Shown piece by piece: positions 11,201 through 21,544 of a DNA stretch of 64,000 nucleotides (within the stretch, counting starts at the first letter, position 1; every line of letters begins with the position of its first letter). The notes beneath the pieces are model-generated. The model did not search any database. It was not told where the DNA came from and saw nothing but the letters and a program-made list of their open reading frames with translations. The stretch covers positions 143,357,697 to 143,421,696 of the forward strand of contig NC_073627.1 of NCBI RefSeq assembly GCF_029407905.1, written 5' to 3'. Both the position numbers and the translations under genes were made by a program. This stretch comes from Bubalus kerabau (Eukaryota > Chordata > Mammalia > Artiodactyla > Bovidae).

Positions 11201-11636
11201 CTTCCATCCTGCAGAGCACAGTGGGGGTGGGTGTGCTATTAATCTCCTTGCTCTGTTTTGCCCAAAGAGTAGGAAGGGGGAGGGCCTGACATTGAGAGGG
11301 TCCTACCTGCTTGAACTGCTCCTCGTAGGTCCACTCGTGGGGATGAGGTCCAGGGGGCTGGCTGGAAGGTGAGCTGCTGCCCCGGGTCCCTGGCATGCTC
11401 TCCTCGGCTGCCTCATCTTCTGCCCCAGCTTCTTCTTCCTCCTCATCTTGGCCATCCTCTTCTTCCTCAGCTCCAACCTCCCCCAACCCCCTCTCAGGGG
11501 CCTCCAGGGTGCGGGATCCAGGAAAGGAAGGCCCCGGTGGTGCTGGTGGTGGTGGTGGTGGTGGTGGGTGTGGAGGGGCCAATGGCCCCACCCCCTGGGC
11601 CAGCCTGGCTGCCTGCTGTCTCTGCAGGGCTTCCAT
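5229..11636 (-). CDS. ARID3C: ARID3C, AT-rich interaction domain 3C transcription factor (414 aa)
   Basis: Nuclear DNA-binding protein of the ARID3 (Bright/Dril) family. Coding exons: 11307-11636, 9398-9470, 7449-7632, 7015-7298, 6103-6285, 5785-5874 and 5229-5329. All introns are GT..AG and the model totals 415 codons including stop (human about 412 aa). Residues 24-31 are eight prolines, 56-80 an acidic stretch. Residues about 101-205 form the extended ARID (WTYEEQFKQLYELDADPKR, then VPIMAKQVLDLYALFRL and KVWREVTRGLSLPTTITSAA). The C-terminal half carries the REKLES-type region (REKVAPEE from residue 312; ISSINMALEINGVVYTGVLF about 370-386). The ATG at 11636 is chosen to match the family start MEALQ; the in-frame codon at 11681 is GTG. 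Upstream the exon continues as 5' UTR to an acceptor at about 11709. Introns carry several degenerate tandem arrays. Confidence 0.93.
5540..5800. repeat. Degenerate ~27-bp tandem array in ARID3C intron 6, abutting the exon 6 donor
   Basis: About nine imperfect units of roughly 27 bp. On the plus strand each is like CCATGCCAGTGTAAACACCC followed by a few C-rich bases. The last unit runs into exon 6 itself and includes the true splice donor (minus-strand CTACACTG|GTATGG). The unit at about 5630 contains the same CTACACTGG core on the minus strand. Confidence 0.6.
6505..6662 (-). mobile_element. Ruminant L1 3'-end fragment (reverse)
   Basis: T-rich start then TTAATTGGAGGCTAATTACT and GGGTGTACATGTGTTCCCC, the 3' end of a ruminant L1 in reverse. 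It sits in ARID3C intron 4 (between coding exons 4 and 5). A near copy lies at about 56.85 kb. Confidence 0.75.
6780..7010. repeat. Degenerate ~30-bp repeat in ARID3C intron 4
   Basis: Plus strand shows recurring CC(C)AGACCTCAGAGTTCCCATA-like units (for example near 6870, 6905, 6925 and 6975) up to the exon 4 donor at 7014. The similarity is weak and the period is uneven. Confidence 0.35.
7815..8136. mobile_element. Old hAT-type (MER1-group) DNA transposon
   Basis: Starts with AGGGTGGCAAACTT and ends with the inverted form GTTTGCCGCCCCCT. The interior has CTGTAAAGGGCCAAACAAAT and CAATAAAACTTTATTT, typical of a non-autonomous hAT family. It lies in ARID3C intron 2, and a relative is at 50390-50575. 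Confidence 0.6.
10145..10650. repeat. Degenerate minisatellite with recurring AGTAACA core in ARID3C intron 1
   Basis: About twenty irregular units carry AGTAACA or GATAACA followed by CCC/CCTGAGA, spaced roughly 20-25 bp (for example CAAGTAACAATCCCTGAGAA and AGAGTAACAGAACCCTGAGA). No coding capacity. Lies between coding exons 1 and 2. Confidence 0.5.
11545..11567. repeat. ARID3C: Coding (CCA)n microsatellite in ARID3C exon 1
   Basis: GGT repeats on the plus strand read as CCA on the minus strand and encode the run of eight prolines (residues 24-31). As recalled, human ARID3C has a shorter, interrupted proline stretch here. Confidence 0.8.
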
Positions 11637-11779
11637 GACAGCTTCCAGGCGCAGTCCCCCCACGGGTGGAGGGGCTGGCACCAGGCGGGGCCCTGAGGAA
11701 AGGGCTGCCTGTGGGGGAGGGAATGATGGGCGTTGGATCCAACCAAGGGGAGGTGGTCATGGATTCAGGGAAGCACCAG

Positions 11780-12400
11780 GGGGGGCATGAGGAAAAAGTC
11801 AGAAAGATCGCTTTCTCAGAAATCCACCGAGAGGTAAAAAGAGCAGGAGAGACCCGGACCGGGTCCAGAGAGGCAGAAACGGACATTGACAGAGCACAGG
11901 TAGAGACTGAGCAGATCAAAGAGGGTGACAAGGACCAAGAAACAGAGAGAAATGGAGGGGAGAGACAGAATGACAAGGAGATGTGAGGATAGAAATGGAG
12001 ATGGGACCGAGAGATGGGGAGAGACAAGAGACTGAGAGCGACCAAGGTGGAGAGAGGCAGAGATAGCAGGCAGAGACAGAGATGGGGAGAGATGAGATTA
12101 ATAGAGACATCAGAAAGAGAGACTGGGAAGGTAGGAGATAGAGGAGCAAGAGAAAAAAATCAAAGACCTGAGTGACAGGCTGTCCAGGGAGAGTCACAGA
12201 GAGACAGAGGCAGACAAATAGTAAGACCAGGGTAGAGAGGGACCAGAGAAGACCGACGCAGCAGGAGACAGAGACAGAAGAAAGACATTAGAGACAGGGC
12301 AAAACAGTTAATAGGCAGGAGGGCAGAGACAGGGGAAAAGACGGAGACGGGGCAGAGAGGCTGAGGACTAGAACCGAGGAGGAGCGGGAACAGAGGATCC
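11780..12400 (+). repeat. Purine-rich (GAGACAGA)n-like degenerate tract upstream of ARID3C coding exon 1
   Basis: About 600 bp with strong strand asymmetry: the plus strand is mostly A and G with recurring GAGACAGAGA and GGGAGAGA units. It lies in the presumed first intron between the non-coding first exon and the ATG exon. A matching pyrimidine-rich stretch on the plus strand is at about 11110-11210. Confidence 0.7.
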
Positions 12401-12700
12401 CCGGGACAGACCCCGGGAAGGGGACCCCGGGGACGCCGGGGTCTCCTCGCCCGCTCCCTGGCTCCCAGCTGCCACACTCACCAGCCTGGCGCGGCCCGCT
12501 GCTCCCGTAGTCTCCACGGCGCTCCCTCCGTTCAGCCCGCCTCTCGGGCGGCCCCTGTCGCGGCTCGGTTCCCTGCGCAGGGTCCCCTGCCGTGCGCTCC
12601 TGCCGCTGCGCGCCCCTCCGGCCTCCGTGCGCTCACTCGCTGCTCTGCTGGCGGCGGCCGCGAGGGCGGGACCCGAGCGGGGCAGGGCGGGCGGGGAGGC
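12370..12700 (-). promoter_or_regulatory. ARID3C: CpG island with presumed non-coding first exon of ARID3C
   Basis: Dense CpG DNA about 0.8 kb upstream of the coding start. On the minus strand a good donor CCAGGCTG|GTGAGT at about 12481 could splice to the CCCCCACAG acceptor at 11709, giving a non-coding first exon. The first-exon boundaries are inference; island and splice motifs are seen. Confidence 0.5.
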
Positions 12701-12959
12701 AGGGGGAGGCCCCGGGAGGTGGGGGGGCTCTGCGGCTTCCAGCCCCCCAACAGGTGTCTCACACCCTCCATACAGACAGATTCGGGGAGGAGAGGGCGCT
12801 GGAGAGCTGCTGGGGATCGTGCAAAGGAGAGTGAGGCGTTCCCCATCACTGAACTCCGGTCCGGGGTCCTTCCCTGGCCGCACACGTCCGAGGTAGGGGC
12901 CCCACACCAGTCCTCCGTGCCCGGCATCCAAACACCAACATTCGTGTTCACACACCAAC

Positions 12960-14413
12960 GCACCCTGTCCCGAGTTCAAGGCACACAGCCGCCGTGTCTC
13001 ACACACTTGACTACAAGGATGCTGTGGCGCCAATGCCTAGACTGACTGTGATCAGGAGGGGAATCACTGCAGGGTTCTGGGGTGACGGTGCAGGGCCTGG
13101 ACAGAGCAGAAACTTCCCCTTGCCCTGCTTAGGTGCTGGCCCCAACTGCAGGCACGCTGCAGCTTGCACCATACTCGCACATGGTGAACTCGCTTCTGCA
13201 CTCACACACTCAGAGGTCTCTGAGCTGATTGCACACCAACATCAGGGCACACCTACCACCTGCATGTACAAAGCTACACCCCATTTAGCTCTTTTGACGT
13301 TCTATTATGGAAAATGTCAACATATTCCCAAGAAGAGTGACTAGAATAATGAGCCTCTGGCACTCCTCACGAATTTCAGCGGTGATCAGATTTTGCCCAT
13401 TTTTCCAGACACCCTCTACCCATGTTTGCATAACTATCTCCAACTGCTCCAGGCTCACCCCAACCCCCGGTTATCCTCCAGATGAGGAGATGCCATTCCT
13501 GAGCAGCCTGGACCCCACTCTTAAGCACCCTCATACATTCCACAGTTTCTTCCTATGCCCAAGGAAATTGACCTACTAAAAGCACCCAGAGGTGATGCCA
13601 AGTGCGTGAGTGAACATCACGCCTCTGTAGGAGTGATGGCTGGCATGGTTGTGAAACTCTGCTGTGTCAAACGCAGCACTCGGCACCTGACGTCATTCAT
13701 ACTCACTGAGGTACACTGGTGCCAGGGCCAAGATTCCTCTAGGAGGCAGAAATTCGGGGGTGAGTTTTACCTTCTTCTTCCTCCTCCACCCTCTCCCAAT
13801 CAGTCTGTTCCTCTCAGGTTGCCCTGGCCTGGACTACCAACTCTTCTTACCAGGATCTTGTGGTGGGTAACACCCCTGTGCTCTCCCTGGCTCCAGCCTC
13901 CACCCTGTCCCCAGCTCATTTCCTGCTATGGCACGAAGTCCTTATTCTCTTTTAGCCCACCCCTGGTCACAGTGAGACTCAGTCCTGCTCATACCCTTGG
14001 ATCACTCCAGTGCCCACCTGCTCAGATTTCAGATCGGACAGCCAGTCAGACACCACCTCCACCAAGAAGCCTTGGTGATCCCACCACTTTCAAATCCTAA
14101 GCCCCCTTCCCCCACGGCTTTGTGTGGTGTAAGTTCTCCTGGGGCAGAGTCAAGCCCCTCTGCTGCCCCACCTCCAAGGTAACTCCTGTGCTCAGCTTGC
14201 CTGCCTCCCTCCCCACCCTCTAACTTCCCAGGCTGTTCAGAGGAGAGGAGGTGCCCGGAGAGGGATAAAGGTAAAGTTCCTGTTGGAAAGGTAGGAACTG
14301 GCTTGAGGGAATTCCAGTTCTGAGGGTTTGGAGATTGCTTTGGAGGGGATGGAGAGGGATAAGGGCCTGGGACGCTACTCCCCAAGGACAAGAATCAAGT
14401 GGGGCTTCAAGAA
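12960..14413. other. ARID3C-SIGMAR1 intergenic unique sequence
   Basis: No recognisable coding exon, RNA gene or clear interspersed repeat. Open frames here are short and show no family similarity. C-rich, pyrimidine-biased stretch at 13.8-14.2 kb. Confidence 0.5.
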
Positions 14414-14756
14414 TAGTGGGGCTTCCCTTGTGGCTCAGTGGTAAAGAATATGTCTGCTGTTGCAGGAGACACGGTGCGATCACTGATCCGGGAAGATCCC
14501 ACATGCCACACCACAACTATTGAGCCTGTGCTCTAGAGCCTGGGAGCCACAATTCATGAGCCCGTGTGCCACAAATACTGAAGCCCCAGTGCCCAAAGCT
14601 TGTGCTAGGCAACAAGAGAAGCCACTGCAATGAGACGGCCTCGCACAACAACTAGAGAGTAATCCCAGCCTGCCACTAGAGAAAAGCCTGTGCACCAACA
14701 AAGACCACACACAGCCAAAAATAAATAAAATTATGTTTTTTAAAAAGAAACATAGT
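14414..14756 (+). mobile_element. tRNA-derived artiodactyl SINE (CHR-2-like)
   Basis: Begins GGCTTCCCTTGTGGCTCAGT, has GCAACAAGAGAAGCCACTGC and ends GCCAAAAATAAATAAAATTA, the standard layout of a long tRNA-Glu-like artiodactyl SINE with A-rich tail. Confidence 0.8.
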
Positions 14757-14939
14757 AAATTCACCTTTGGGTCTAGGGAGAAGGCTGTGCCTTCTCTTGG
14801 GAAGGCACAACAGGGAAGAGCAGAGGAGAAGGAATAAGCTGACTGGAACCTGGTTTCTCTTTCTCTCTCACCATCTGTGAAGAAGAAAGGCATCTTATAC
14901 CCATATATAGCCCCCTCTGAGCCTGTACCTCACACAGAC

Positions 14940-15060
14940 AGACAGATCTAGACCTCCATTCATCCAACACATACTTATGGAGCACCTACTTTATGCGAGG
15001 CACTGTTGGACACAGGAGTAAATATAGCAAAGTCCCTATTATAATGGCATAATTCCAGTG
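14940..15060. repeat. L2 LINE remnant
   Basis: GGAGCACCTACTTTATGCGAG followed by GGCACTGTTGGACACAGGAG, the common L2 3'-end signature. The adjoining 15065-15150 stretch looks like the same old sequence. Confidence 0.5.
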
Positions 15061-15152
15061 CGAGGAATATATAGTGTGTATAATAAGCAAAATGGAGAAA
15101 AATAAATCTGGGTTGAGGGAATAGAAAGGGAATAGTGTATTAGTTACCTATT

Positions 15153-15395
15153 GCTGCTGCTGCTGCTGCTAAGTCACTTCAGTCGTGTCCGACTCTGTGT
15201 GACCCAATGGACAGCAGCCCACCAGGCTCCACCCTCCCTCGGAGTCTCCAGGCAAGAACACTGGAGTAGGTTGCCATTTCCTTCTCCAGTGCATGAAAGT
15301 GAAAAGTGAAAGTGAAGTTGCTCAGTTTTATCTGACTCTTTGCGACCCCATGGACTGCAGCCTACCAGGCTCCTCTGTCCATGGGATTTTCCAGG
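15153..15395 (-). mobile_element. Bov-A2 SINE (reverse) with 11-bp target duplication
   Basis: Starts with (GCT)6 then AAGTCACTTCAGTCGTGTCC and ends GTCCATGGGATTTTCCAGG. The direct repeat AGTTACCTATT flanks it at 15142-15152 and 15396-15406, a clear target-site duplication. It was inserted into an older repeat-like sequence that continues at 15407-15860. Confidence 0.92.
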
Positions 15396-15899
15396 AGTTA
15401 CCTATTACTGTGCAACAAATTACATTCAAACTTATCAGCTTGAAACAGCATTTATTTTTTCACAATTTGTGGATCTGGAATTTGAGAGTGGCTTAGCTGA
15501 GGGGTGCTGACTGTCTTTCATGAGGTTGTAGTCAAGATGTTGGCTGCAGTGATTTGAAGGTTTGGCTGGGACTGGAGGATCCACTTTGCTCACAGGGCTG
15601 TTGGCAAGAGGCTGTTCTCCCCAGCTGGGCTGCTCCATAGGAGAGGACCTCATGTCTGAGTGTCCTCCCAACCTGGCAGCTGGTTTCCCCCAGAAAGAGT
15701 AACTAAAGAGGGAAGAGAGCTTTTTATAACCTAGTTTTAGAAGTCACACACTGTCACTTCTGCCATATATTATTTGTTAAAAGTACATAACTAAGTCCAG
15801 CCTACACTTAAGGGGAAGGGAATTAGGCTTCACTTCTTAAAAGGAAGAGTATCAAAAATTTGCTATTTGAAAACCAACACAGAAGGGCTGATATTACCC

Positions 15900-16600
15900 A
15901 ATGTTAAGGGAAGGACTCACTGAGCAGGAATTGAAGGAGGGGAGGAAAGGCCATCCAGATACGTAGGGAAGAGCCTTGCAGTCAGAACAGCAGGTGTAAA
16001 TATCCTGAAGTGGAAGTTTGATGTGTTGGAAGAAAAGCAAGGCCACTGGTCTAGAACACAGAGGCCAAGGTGACCAGCTGGATGTTTGGTCAGAGGTAAC
16101 ATGGATCTTGGAGTAGGTTCTTGGAGGCAGTGAAAGGACTGGATGAGATGGGAAGCCATGGGAAATGGCTGAGCAAAGAGTGAAAGTCTGACTCTGGTTT
16201 TTGAGTCTGGCTCTTACCTTCCACAATGGATGTAAGCATGAGGCTCAGTTAGGAGGCCATTGCAGTAATCCAGGCAAGAGATGATGATGGCTTGTACCAG
16301 GGTGGTAGCAGTGGAGGTGGCAAGCAGTGGTAAGATGCTGAATATGTTTTGAAGATAAATCTGACAGGATCTGTTGATGTCTTGAATGTAGAATGTGAGA
16401 GAATGAAAGGTATCCAAGATGACTCCAAGGTGTTTGGCCAAAGCACCTGGGTAAGTGGAGGTGCTCTTAACTGAGGCCATAAAGACTGCAGGAGGGGCAG
16501 GATTGGGAGAGAAATCAGTTTGTGTTGAACATTTTGAGATGCCAATTAGATGACCAAGTGAAGAGGTCAAGTGGAGATGAAAGTAATCAGCTATCTGAAT
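15900..16600. repeat. Ancient interspersed repeat, possibly L2/LINE-like
   Basis: Text such as GGCCATTGCAGTAATCCAGG, GATGATGATGGCTTG and AGATGACTCCAAGGTGTTTG resembles a widely dispersed mammalian repeat. I cannot assign the family with certainty. Minus-strand open frames here (up to 177 codons) are not gene-like. Confidence 0.4.
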
Positions 16601-16639
16601 CTGGAGCTCAGATGAGACCAAAAATGACGCATCAAGGCA

Positions 16640-17165
16640 CATAGATGGTCCTGAAGTTCCAACCACTGTTGCAAATGGCAGGGTTTCCTTCTTTTTCGTG
16701 GCTGAATAATATTCCATGTAGATATATACCACATTTTCTTTATCCATTCATTCTTGAGAGTATTATGTGAAATGAAATAATCAGATAAAGACAAATGGTA
16801 TACATTCTCACTTAAATGTGGACTCTAAAAAAACCAAAAAACTGAACTCACAGAAACAGAGAACAGATTGGTGGTTGCCAGAGGTCAGGGGTAATGTGGG
16901 GGCAGGGGATAAATGAGAGTTGTCAAAAGGTAAACTTCCAGTTATAAGATAAATAAGTCCTGGGGATGTAATGTACAGCATACTGACTAGAGTCAACAAT
17001 ATTATATGGCATATTTGAAAGTTGCTAAGAGAGTAGATCTTGAAACCTCTCATCAAAATAAAAAAATGATGACTGTGTGGTGATGAATGTTAACTTGTGG
17101 TAATCATTTCATAATATAGACATATATCAAATTATTACATTGTATACCTTAAAATAAAACCTTGC
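16640..17165 (+). mobile_element. L1 LINE 3' end (sense)
   Basis: GGCTGAATAATATTCCATGT, GGTGGTTGCCAGAGGTCAGG and a terminal ACCTTAAAATAAAACC stretch match the 3' end of a mid-age mammalian L1. No intact ORF. Confidence 0.75.
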
Positions 17166-17204
17166 ATATCAATTGTATCTCAGTATAACTGGTATATAGA
17201 CATA

Positions 17205-17330
17205 TAGGTAGTACTTATTTATAGTTGTCCCGTGTGGCTTGTGGGATCTGTTTCCTGACCTGGGATTGAACCCAGACCCCAGCAGTGGAAGCCTCAAGTC
17301 CTAACCACTGGATTGCTAGGGGATTCCTTA
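17205..17330 (-). mobile_element. tRNA-derived SINE fragment (reverse)
   Basis: Reverse SINE text: GGGATTGAACCCAGACCCC then CCTAACCACTGGATTGCTAG. Confidence 0.7.
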
Positions 17331-17339
17331 GATGGTATT

Positions 17340-18585
17340 TAAAGTCATGAAATGGTTGCAATCCCCTCAGAGCAGTATAGACCTGGGAAGTCAGAGGTTG
17401 AGGAAATAAGCTAGATCTAGCAAAGGAGGCAAAGAAGGAAGAGTAGTGTCCTCTAAGCGACATGAACGTTTTAAGATTGTGTCAAGTTAAGAGAAGAAAT
17501 AACCACTGGACTTAGCAGCAGAGATGGGGAGGAGCCTCGGAGCTTAGTCCTTTGTGAAAGAAATGACACAGGGAGCTGGGGCGTCCCTAATACATGTGGG
17601 CTCTAAGCCTAGAGGCAAAGGTGGGTTTCAGGGTGAGAGAAATTCTGAGGCTTGACTTTGCAACCTGTGATCAAACGAAGAGGCTGCAGCCAGGGCCTGG
17701 CATGGCCGACACGGTGGTGGTGGACTCTCAGGAGGCCATCTTGCCTGGGCCTCACATGCATTCTGTGTGACCAATTTAGACTTTTGATGTTCTCAATGGT
17801 TATATATGTAGTCTTTTGTATTTTTGTTCATTAGAATGTCAAAATTTTAGAATAAGACATTTTTTTATAACCACGTTTCTTCCATTTTAAATATACTAGA
17901 GTGCTAAGAAATGAGGCCTGAGCCTTGCTCAACCTCAGAGCAAGGTAGGAGGGTGAGGCAAGTGCAGGGCCGGTGGGAGTGTTTACTTCAGGCACCTCTC
18001 TGATCTCATCCTAGTCCCAGCCCTCACTACCTCAGACATCACCAGTGTGCCTGCTGCCCACTCCTGGGAGCCTCCACTGAAGTAAGGGGTCCTGGAAAAA
18101 GCAGACCAGAGAGGAGGAACTCTTGCTCTGGGTGGAGGTGAATATGCTACCCTGGAAACCTAGTACAAAGCAGATGGAGAATGACGCTGCCTTACAGCTC
18201 AAAAGTGGCTGCACACTGCCACCCAGTGATCATTCAGAGTAGGAATCCCAGGACTGTTCCCAGAACAGCACTAGCAGAGGGAAGACCAAGACACCAAGAG
18301 GAAGACACACACCTCAGTTAGCCTTGAATTTCTTCAACTGTGGCATTCAAACTTGGTGGAGAGAAACTTATTAAACATGCTGATCTCAAGGCCTCAACCC
18401 AGAACTGATCTCTGGGGATTGGGCACAATCATCTATAGAGTCAATGAGCCTGCGGGTGATTCCTGGAAACACTGAAGTATTGAGTAAAAAGCCGCTGTCA
18501 TAAACTGAATCACACAGTGAGGGAGAGACCTTCTTTAGGCCTCCAGGAGTTAGAGGTTTTCCTGCTGCTCAGACACGAAAAGAAA
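17340..18585. other. Unique intergenic sequence downstream of SIGMAR1
   Basis: No exon, RNA gene or clear repeat recognised apart from an A/T-rich stretch near 17.8 kb. Confidence 0.45.
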
Positions 18586-18604
18586 TGGAATTGTTCAACA
18601 GGTC

Positions 18605-18610
18605 TTTATT
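18605..18610 (-). terminator. SIGMAR1: SIGMAR1 poly(A) signal
   Basis: AATAAA on the minus strand about 790 bp past the stop codon, giving a 3' UTR of roughly 0.8 kb (about 18590-19399), a length usual for mammalian SIGMAR1. Confidence 0.75.
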
Positions 18611-19399
18611 AACAGAGATAGACAGATGGACAGAGAATGCAGCAAGGGCAGTGTCCAGAAGCTGTGATGGGTGTGTGCGCAGAAAAGGCTTTCTCTAGGC
18701 CAGCGATGGCCCCTTGAACCTGGGCCCATCTGTCCAGGTACTAGTCCCAGCAGTGGGCCCTGGGCTGAGGCCAGCTTCCCCATCATACCCTGGAGGGAGG
18801 TGTGACCTCAGCATTTTCCATTCTCCTGGTTCTCCAGAGGGTAGGGGACAGACCATGAAGGTACTTGCATAGCAGGGGAACAAAAAGGGGTAAGGCATAT
18901 GGTGAGGATGGGAGATGAAGGGGAAGGGAATCATAGCTGCAGGTGAAGGGAGCCTCCAAAGGCAGCCCCTCTTCTCCCCCATCCCCCCTAATCAATGGCT
19001 GCTGGGCTGAAGGGTCAGACCCAGGCAGTTTGAAATAGCCACCCCCATCCCTAACTCCAGAGCTCTGACTAGGGGCAGAGAGGTTCTGGAGAGGCCTGAG
19101 TTAATCTTGTGGGATGTGTGTTGGAACATGACTGGCTCCCTTGGTACATGTGGGGCTCCCTCTCTGGATGGGTGTGAATGCTGCCATACACACAGGATTC
19201 AGTATCTGAATGTGTGTCTCATGTGTTCCCATGACTCTCTATGTTTGGTTGTATAAGCATGTATGTCCCTGCTCATACATCAGGAACTCAGTATCTGCAT
19301 GTGGTATGTTCTTGTCTTTTCACATGGGCTTCAGCAAGTGGATGTGTGCGGGCCCGCCCGCTCCTGTCCATCCACAGGTCCTCCTTCAGGCCTGGCTGG

Positions 19400-21243
19400 T
19401 CAGGCATCCTGGCCGAAGAGGTAGGTGGTGAGTTCCAGCCGGAGGCCCCGGGCATAGGCTCGAAGAGTGTAGAAGAGGGTGAGGAAGTCCTGGGTGCTGA
19501 AGACAGTGTCAGCCAGTGCGAAGCCCAGGGTAGAGGGGATGACACCCCGGCCATACTCCACCATCCATGTGTTTGGCCCCCACTCCACAGCCGTTGCCTC
19601 ACCAGGCCCGTGCACCACCGTCTCCCCTGGTGGGACAGGGAGCAACCACCTGAGGAGCTGGGCCCTGCCCTTCCCTTCCACGGCCACCCCCACCCCTGGC
19701 CTATAGGCTCTCTAGGGGTAGGGAATGGACAGGCAGCTTCAGGAAAGGAAAAGCTTTACCTCAATGGTTTGGTTGGGTAAGGGGCTAAGGTGGCCACTCC
19801 TGAACTTTCCTTTGTGGCATCACCTGGCTCATGTCCTCTCATGGGGGAAGTCTCACTTGGCCCCGCACCACCATCTGGGAGCCATGGAAGTCTGCATTCC
19901 CAAGCCTCACTCATGTCAAGCAGAAGTTTGGCTAAACTTGGGCTGGGCCTATTATATAGGGTGAGATGAATATGAAACTTGCTAGGCTTTCTGAGAAATG
20001 TAGCTATTCAATTACAATGTCTGCCACACTTTTTTTTTTTTTTTTGCTGTGCTGTGCAGTATGCAGGATCTTAGTTCCCCGACTAGGGATCTGACCCATG
20101 CCCCCCTACACTGGGAGTGCAGTCATAACCACTGGACTGTCAGGGAAATCCCATGCCTGGCATGCTTGTAACATTCAACACCAAAGTTACTTAGCAGTCC
20201 AAACGCTTCATTATACAAAAAAACTGTCTGCCTTGTCTTTGGGGCATGACAGCATTTTCGATTACCCAACTGACTCCAGTAACTGCTGGGAATACTGGAT
20301 GATTAAAAATCAGACATGGTTAACAGGAAGTTATGTTTCCACTTGGACAGGGGAAAAGTCAAAGAAACCCTCAACACTGCCTCATCAACCACCTGTGGCT
20401 TACCTGGAGGGCAAAGGAACGAGGTGGAGGGCCCCTCAATGCACCCCATTTTCCATGGCATGGCTCCTTCCCCCAACTACAGGCACCCAAGAATGAAAAG
20501 ACCCACCTCTCTGACAAAGTCACCCAACCCACCTGGGTAGAAGACCTCACTTTTAGTAGTACCCTCTCTCCACTGGTGGAAGGTGCCAGAGATGATGGTA
20601 TCCGAGATCTCAGCCCAGTAGCGCCCTGAGGAACAATCAAATGGACACTGAATACCAGGGTATCCGTAGCATCCTACGGCTTGGCCAAACGGCAGAAAGG
20701 AGGGCATGGGCCTTTGTACAGCCCCAGTCTCCCAGTCCGGCCCGCCGCCAGCACTGACCCGAGTGGCCGCTAGAGCCCAGAGCGGTGCCGAAGAGCAGCA
20801 CGTACTCGGACAGGGAGGCGTGCAGAAGGCACATGGCGCCCATCCAGCCTCCCGCGTTCACGAACACCCACTGCAGGTCCTCGTCGGGCAGCACGTGGCC
20901 CGGGTGCAGCCGCCGCAGCTCCACGATCAGCCGAGAGAAGGCCAGCTCGTGGTCCAGCCCTGGCGGGGGTAGAGGAACAACAGAGTCAGGGCCAGCACCG
21001 GTCCGGAACTGGGAAATGGTGCCCCCGGAACCTCCAGCTCGGCCCGGCCCGCCCCAACCCGTGGTCCTCCACCCGTTCACCCGCCGGCTCACCCGCGTAC
21101 TGCCGAGCCAGCTGCGCGATCTCTTCGTGCTGGAAGACGAAGCTCTGAGTTCCCAGCCAGAGCCAGACCACCTGGGCCAGCACAGCCGCGACCGCCAGGA
21201 GCAGCGCGGCCCACGCCCACCGCCGGCCCACGGCCCAACACAT
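19400..21243 (-). CDS. SIGMAR1: SIGMAR1, sigma non-opioid intracellular receptor 1 (223 aa)
   Basis: ER-membrane ligand-operated chaperone at mitochondria-associated membranes, related to fungal C8-C7 sterol isomerase. Coding exons: 21093-21243, 20759-20959, 20533-20625 and 19400-19626 (151, 201, 93 and 227 nt), all GT..AG, summing to 224 codons with stop, the same length as human. A single N-terminal membrane helix covers about residues 8-32 after a di-arginine GRRW motif. The ligand-binding acids Asp126 (EISD) and Glu172 (TWMVEYG) are both present. The C-terminal helix region ends ELTTYLFGQDA. Residue 2 is Cys where human has Gln. The start is chosen by family length and Kozak position in a CpG island. 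Neighbouring genes are functionally unrelated. Confidence 0.97.
20028..20152 (-). mobile_element. tRNA-derived SINE (reverse), in SIGMAR1 intron 3
   Basis: Poly-T head, GCAGGATCTTAGTTCCCCGA and CCACTGGACTGTCAGGGAAA on the plus strand: an artiodactyl SINE in reverse, lying between coding exons 3 and 4. Confidence 0.8.
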
Positions 21244-21540
21244 CCCGGTGGGTGGCCTGGCACAGTGCAGCGCTAGGGATTGCCGAGGCGGGAGGCTGTG
21301 ACTCTCACTGCCTCCGAGTCTGCGGCGCGCGGTCCACTACCCGTTCCCCCGCCACTGCCGTGGTACGGCTCGCCCTGGCCAATCGGAACTGCCAGGGCGC
21401 CGGGGCACCGCCTCTCGGGTTGAACCATTATCTCTCCGGGAGCGGGGAGCCGGGAGCTCCGAGGGGGCGGGGCGCCGCCGCGCGCGTCAGGCGAGGGGGC
21501 GGGGCTAAGCCCTCCGAGCTGCCGGCCTTCGGTCCTCTAG
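20750..21540 (-). promoter_or_regulatory. SIGMAR1: CpG island and promoter of SIGMAR1
   Basis: CpG-dense region covering exons 1-2 and about 300 bp upstream. It has a CCAAT box (GGCCAATCGG at about 21377-21386) and GC boxes (GGGGCGGGG near 21470 and 21500). No TATA box. The transcription start is not fixable from sequence. Confidence 0.6.
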
Positions 21541-21544
21541 GAGG

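Noticed and set aside
11637..11681. N-terminal extension of ARID3C from an in-frame codon at 11681
   Set aside because: That codon is GTG, and the family protein starts at the ATG at 11636; the extra 15 codons are read as 5' UTR.
11303..12045. Overlapping open frames on both strands around ARID3C exon 1 (131-183 codons)
   Set aside because: Shadow frames of the (CCA)n and purine-rich tracts; only the frame containing MEALQ continues into family exons.
14414..14490. tRNA gene
   Set aside because: The tRNA-like head lacks a foldable cloverleaf and continues into a SINE body and A-rich tail.
16214..16747. 177-codon minus-strand frame
   Set aside because: Lies across an ancient interspersed repeat and an L1 3' end; no splice context or family similarity.
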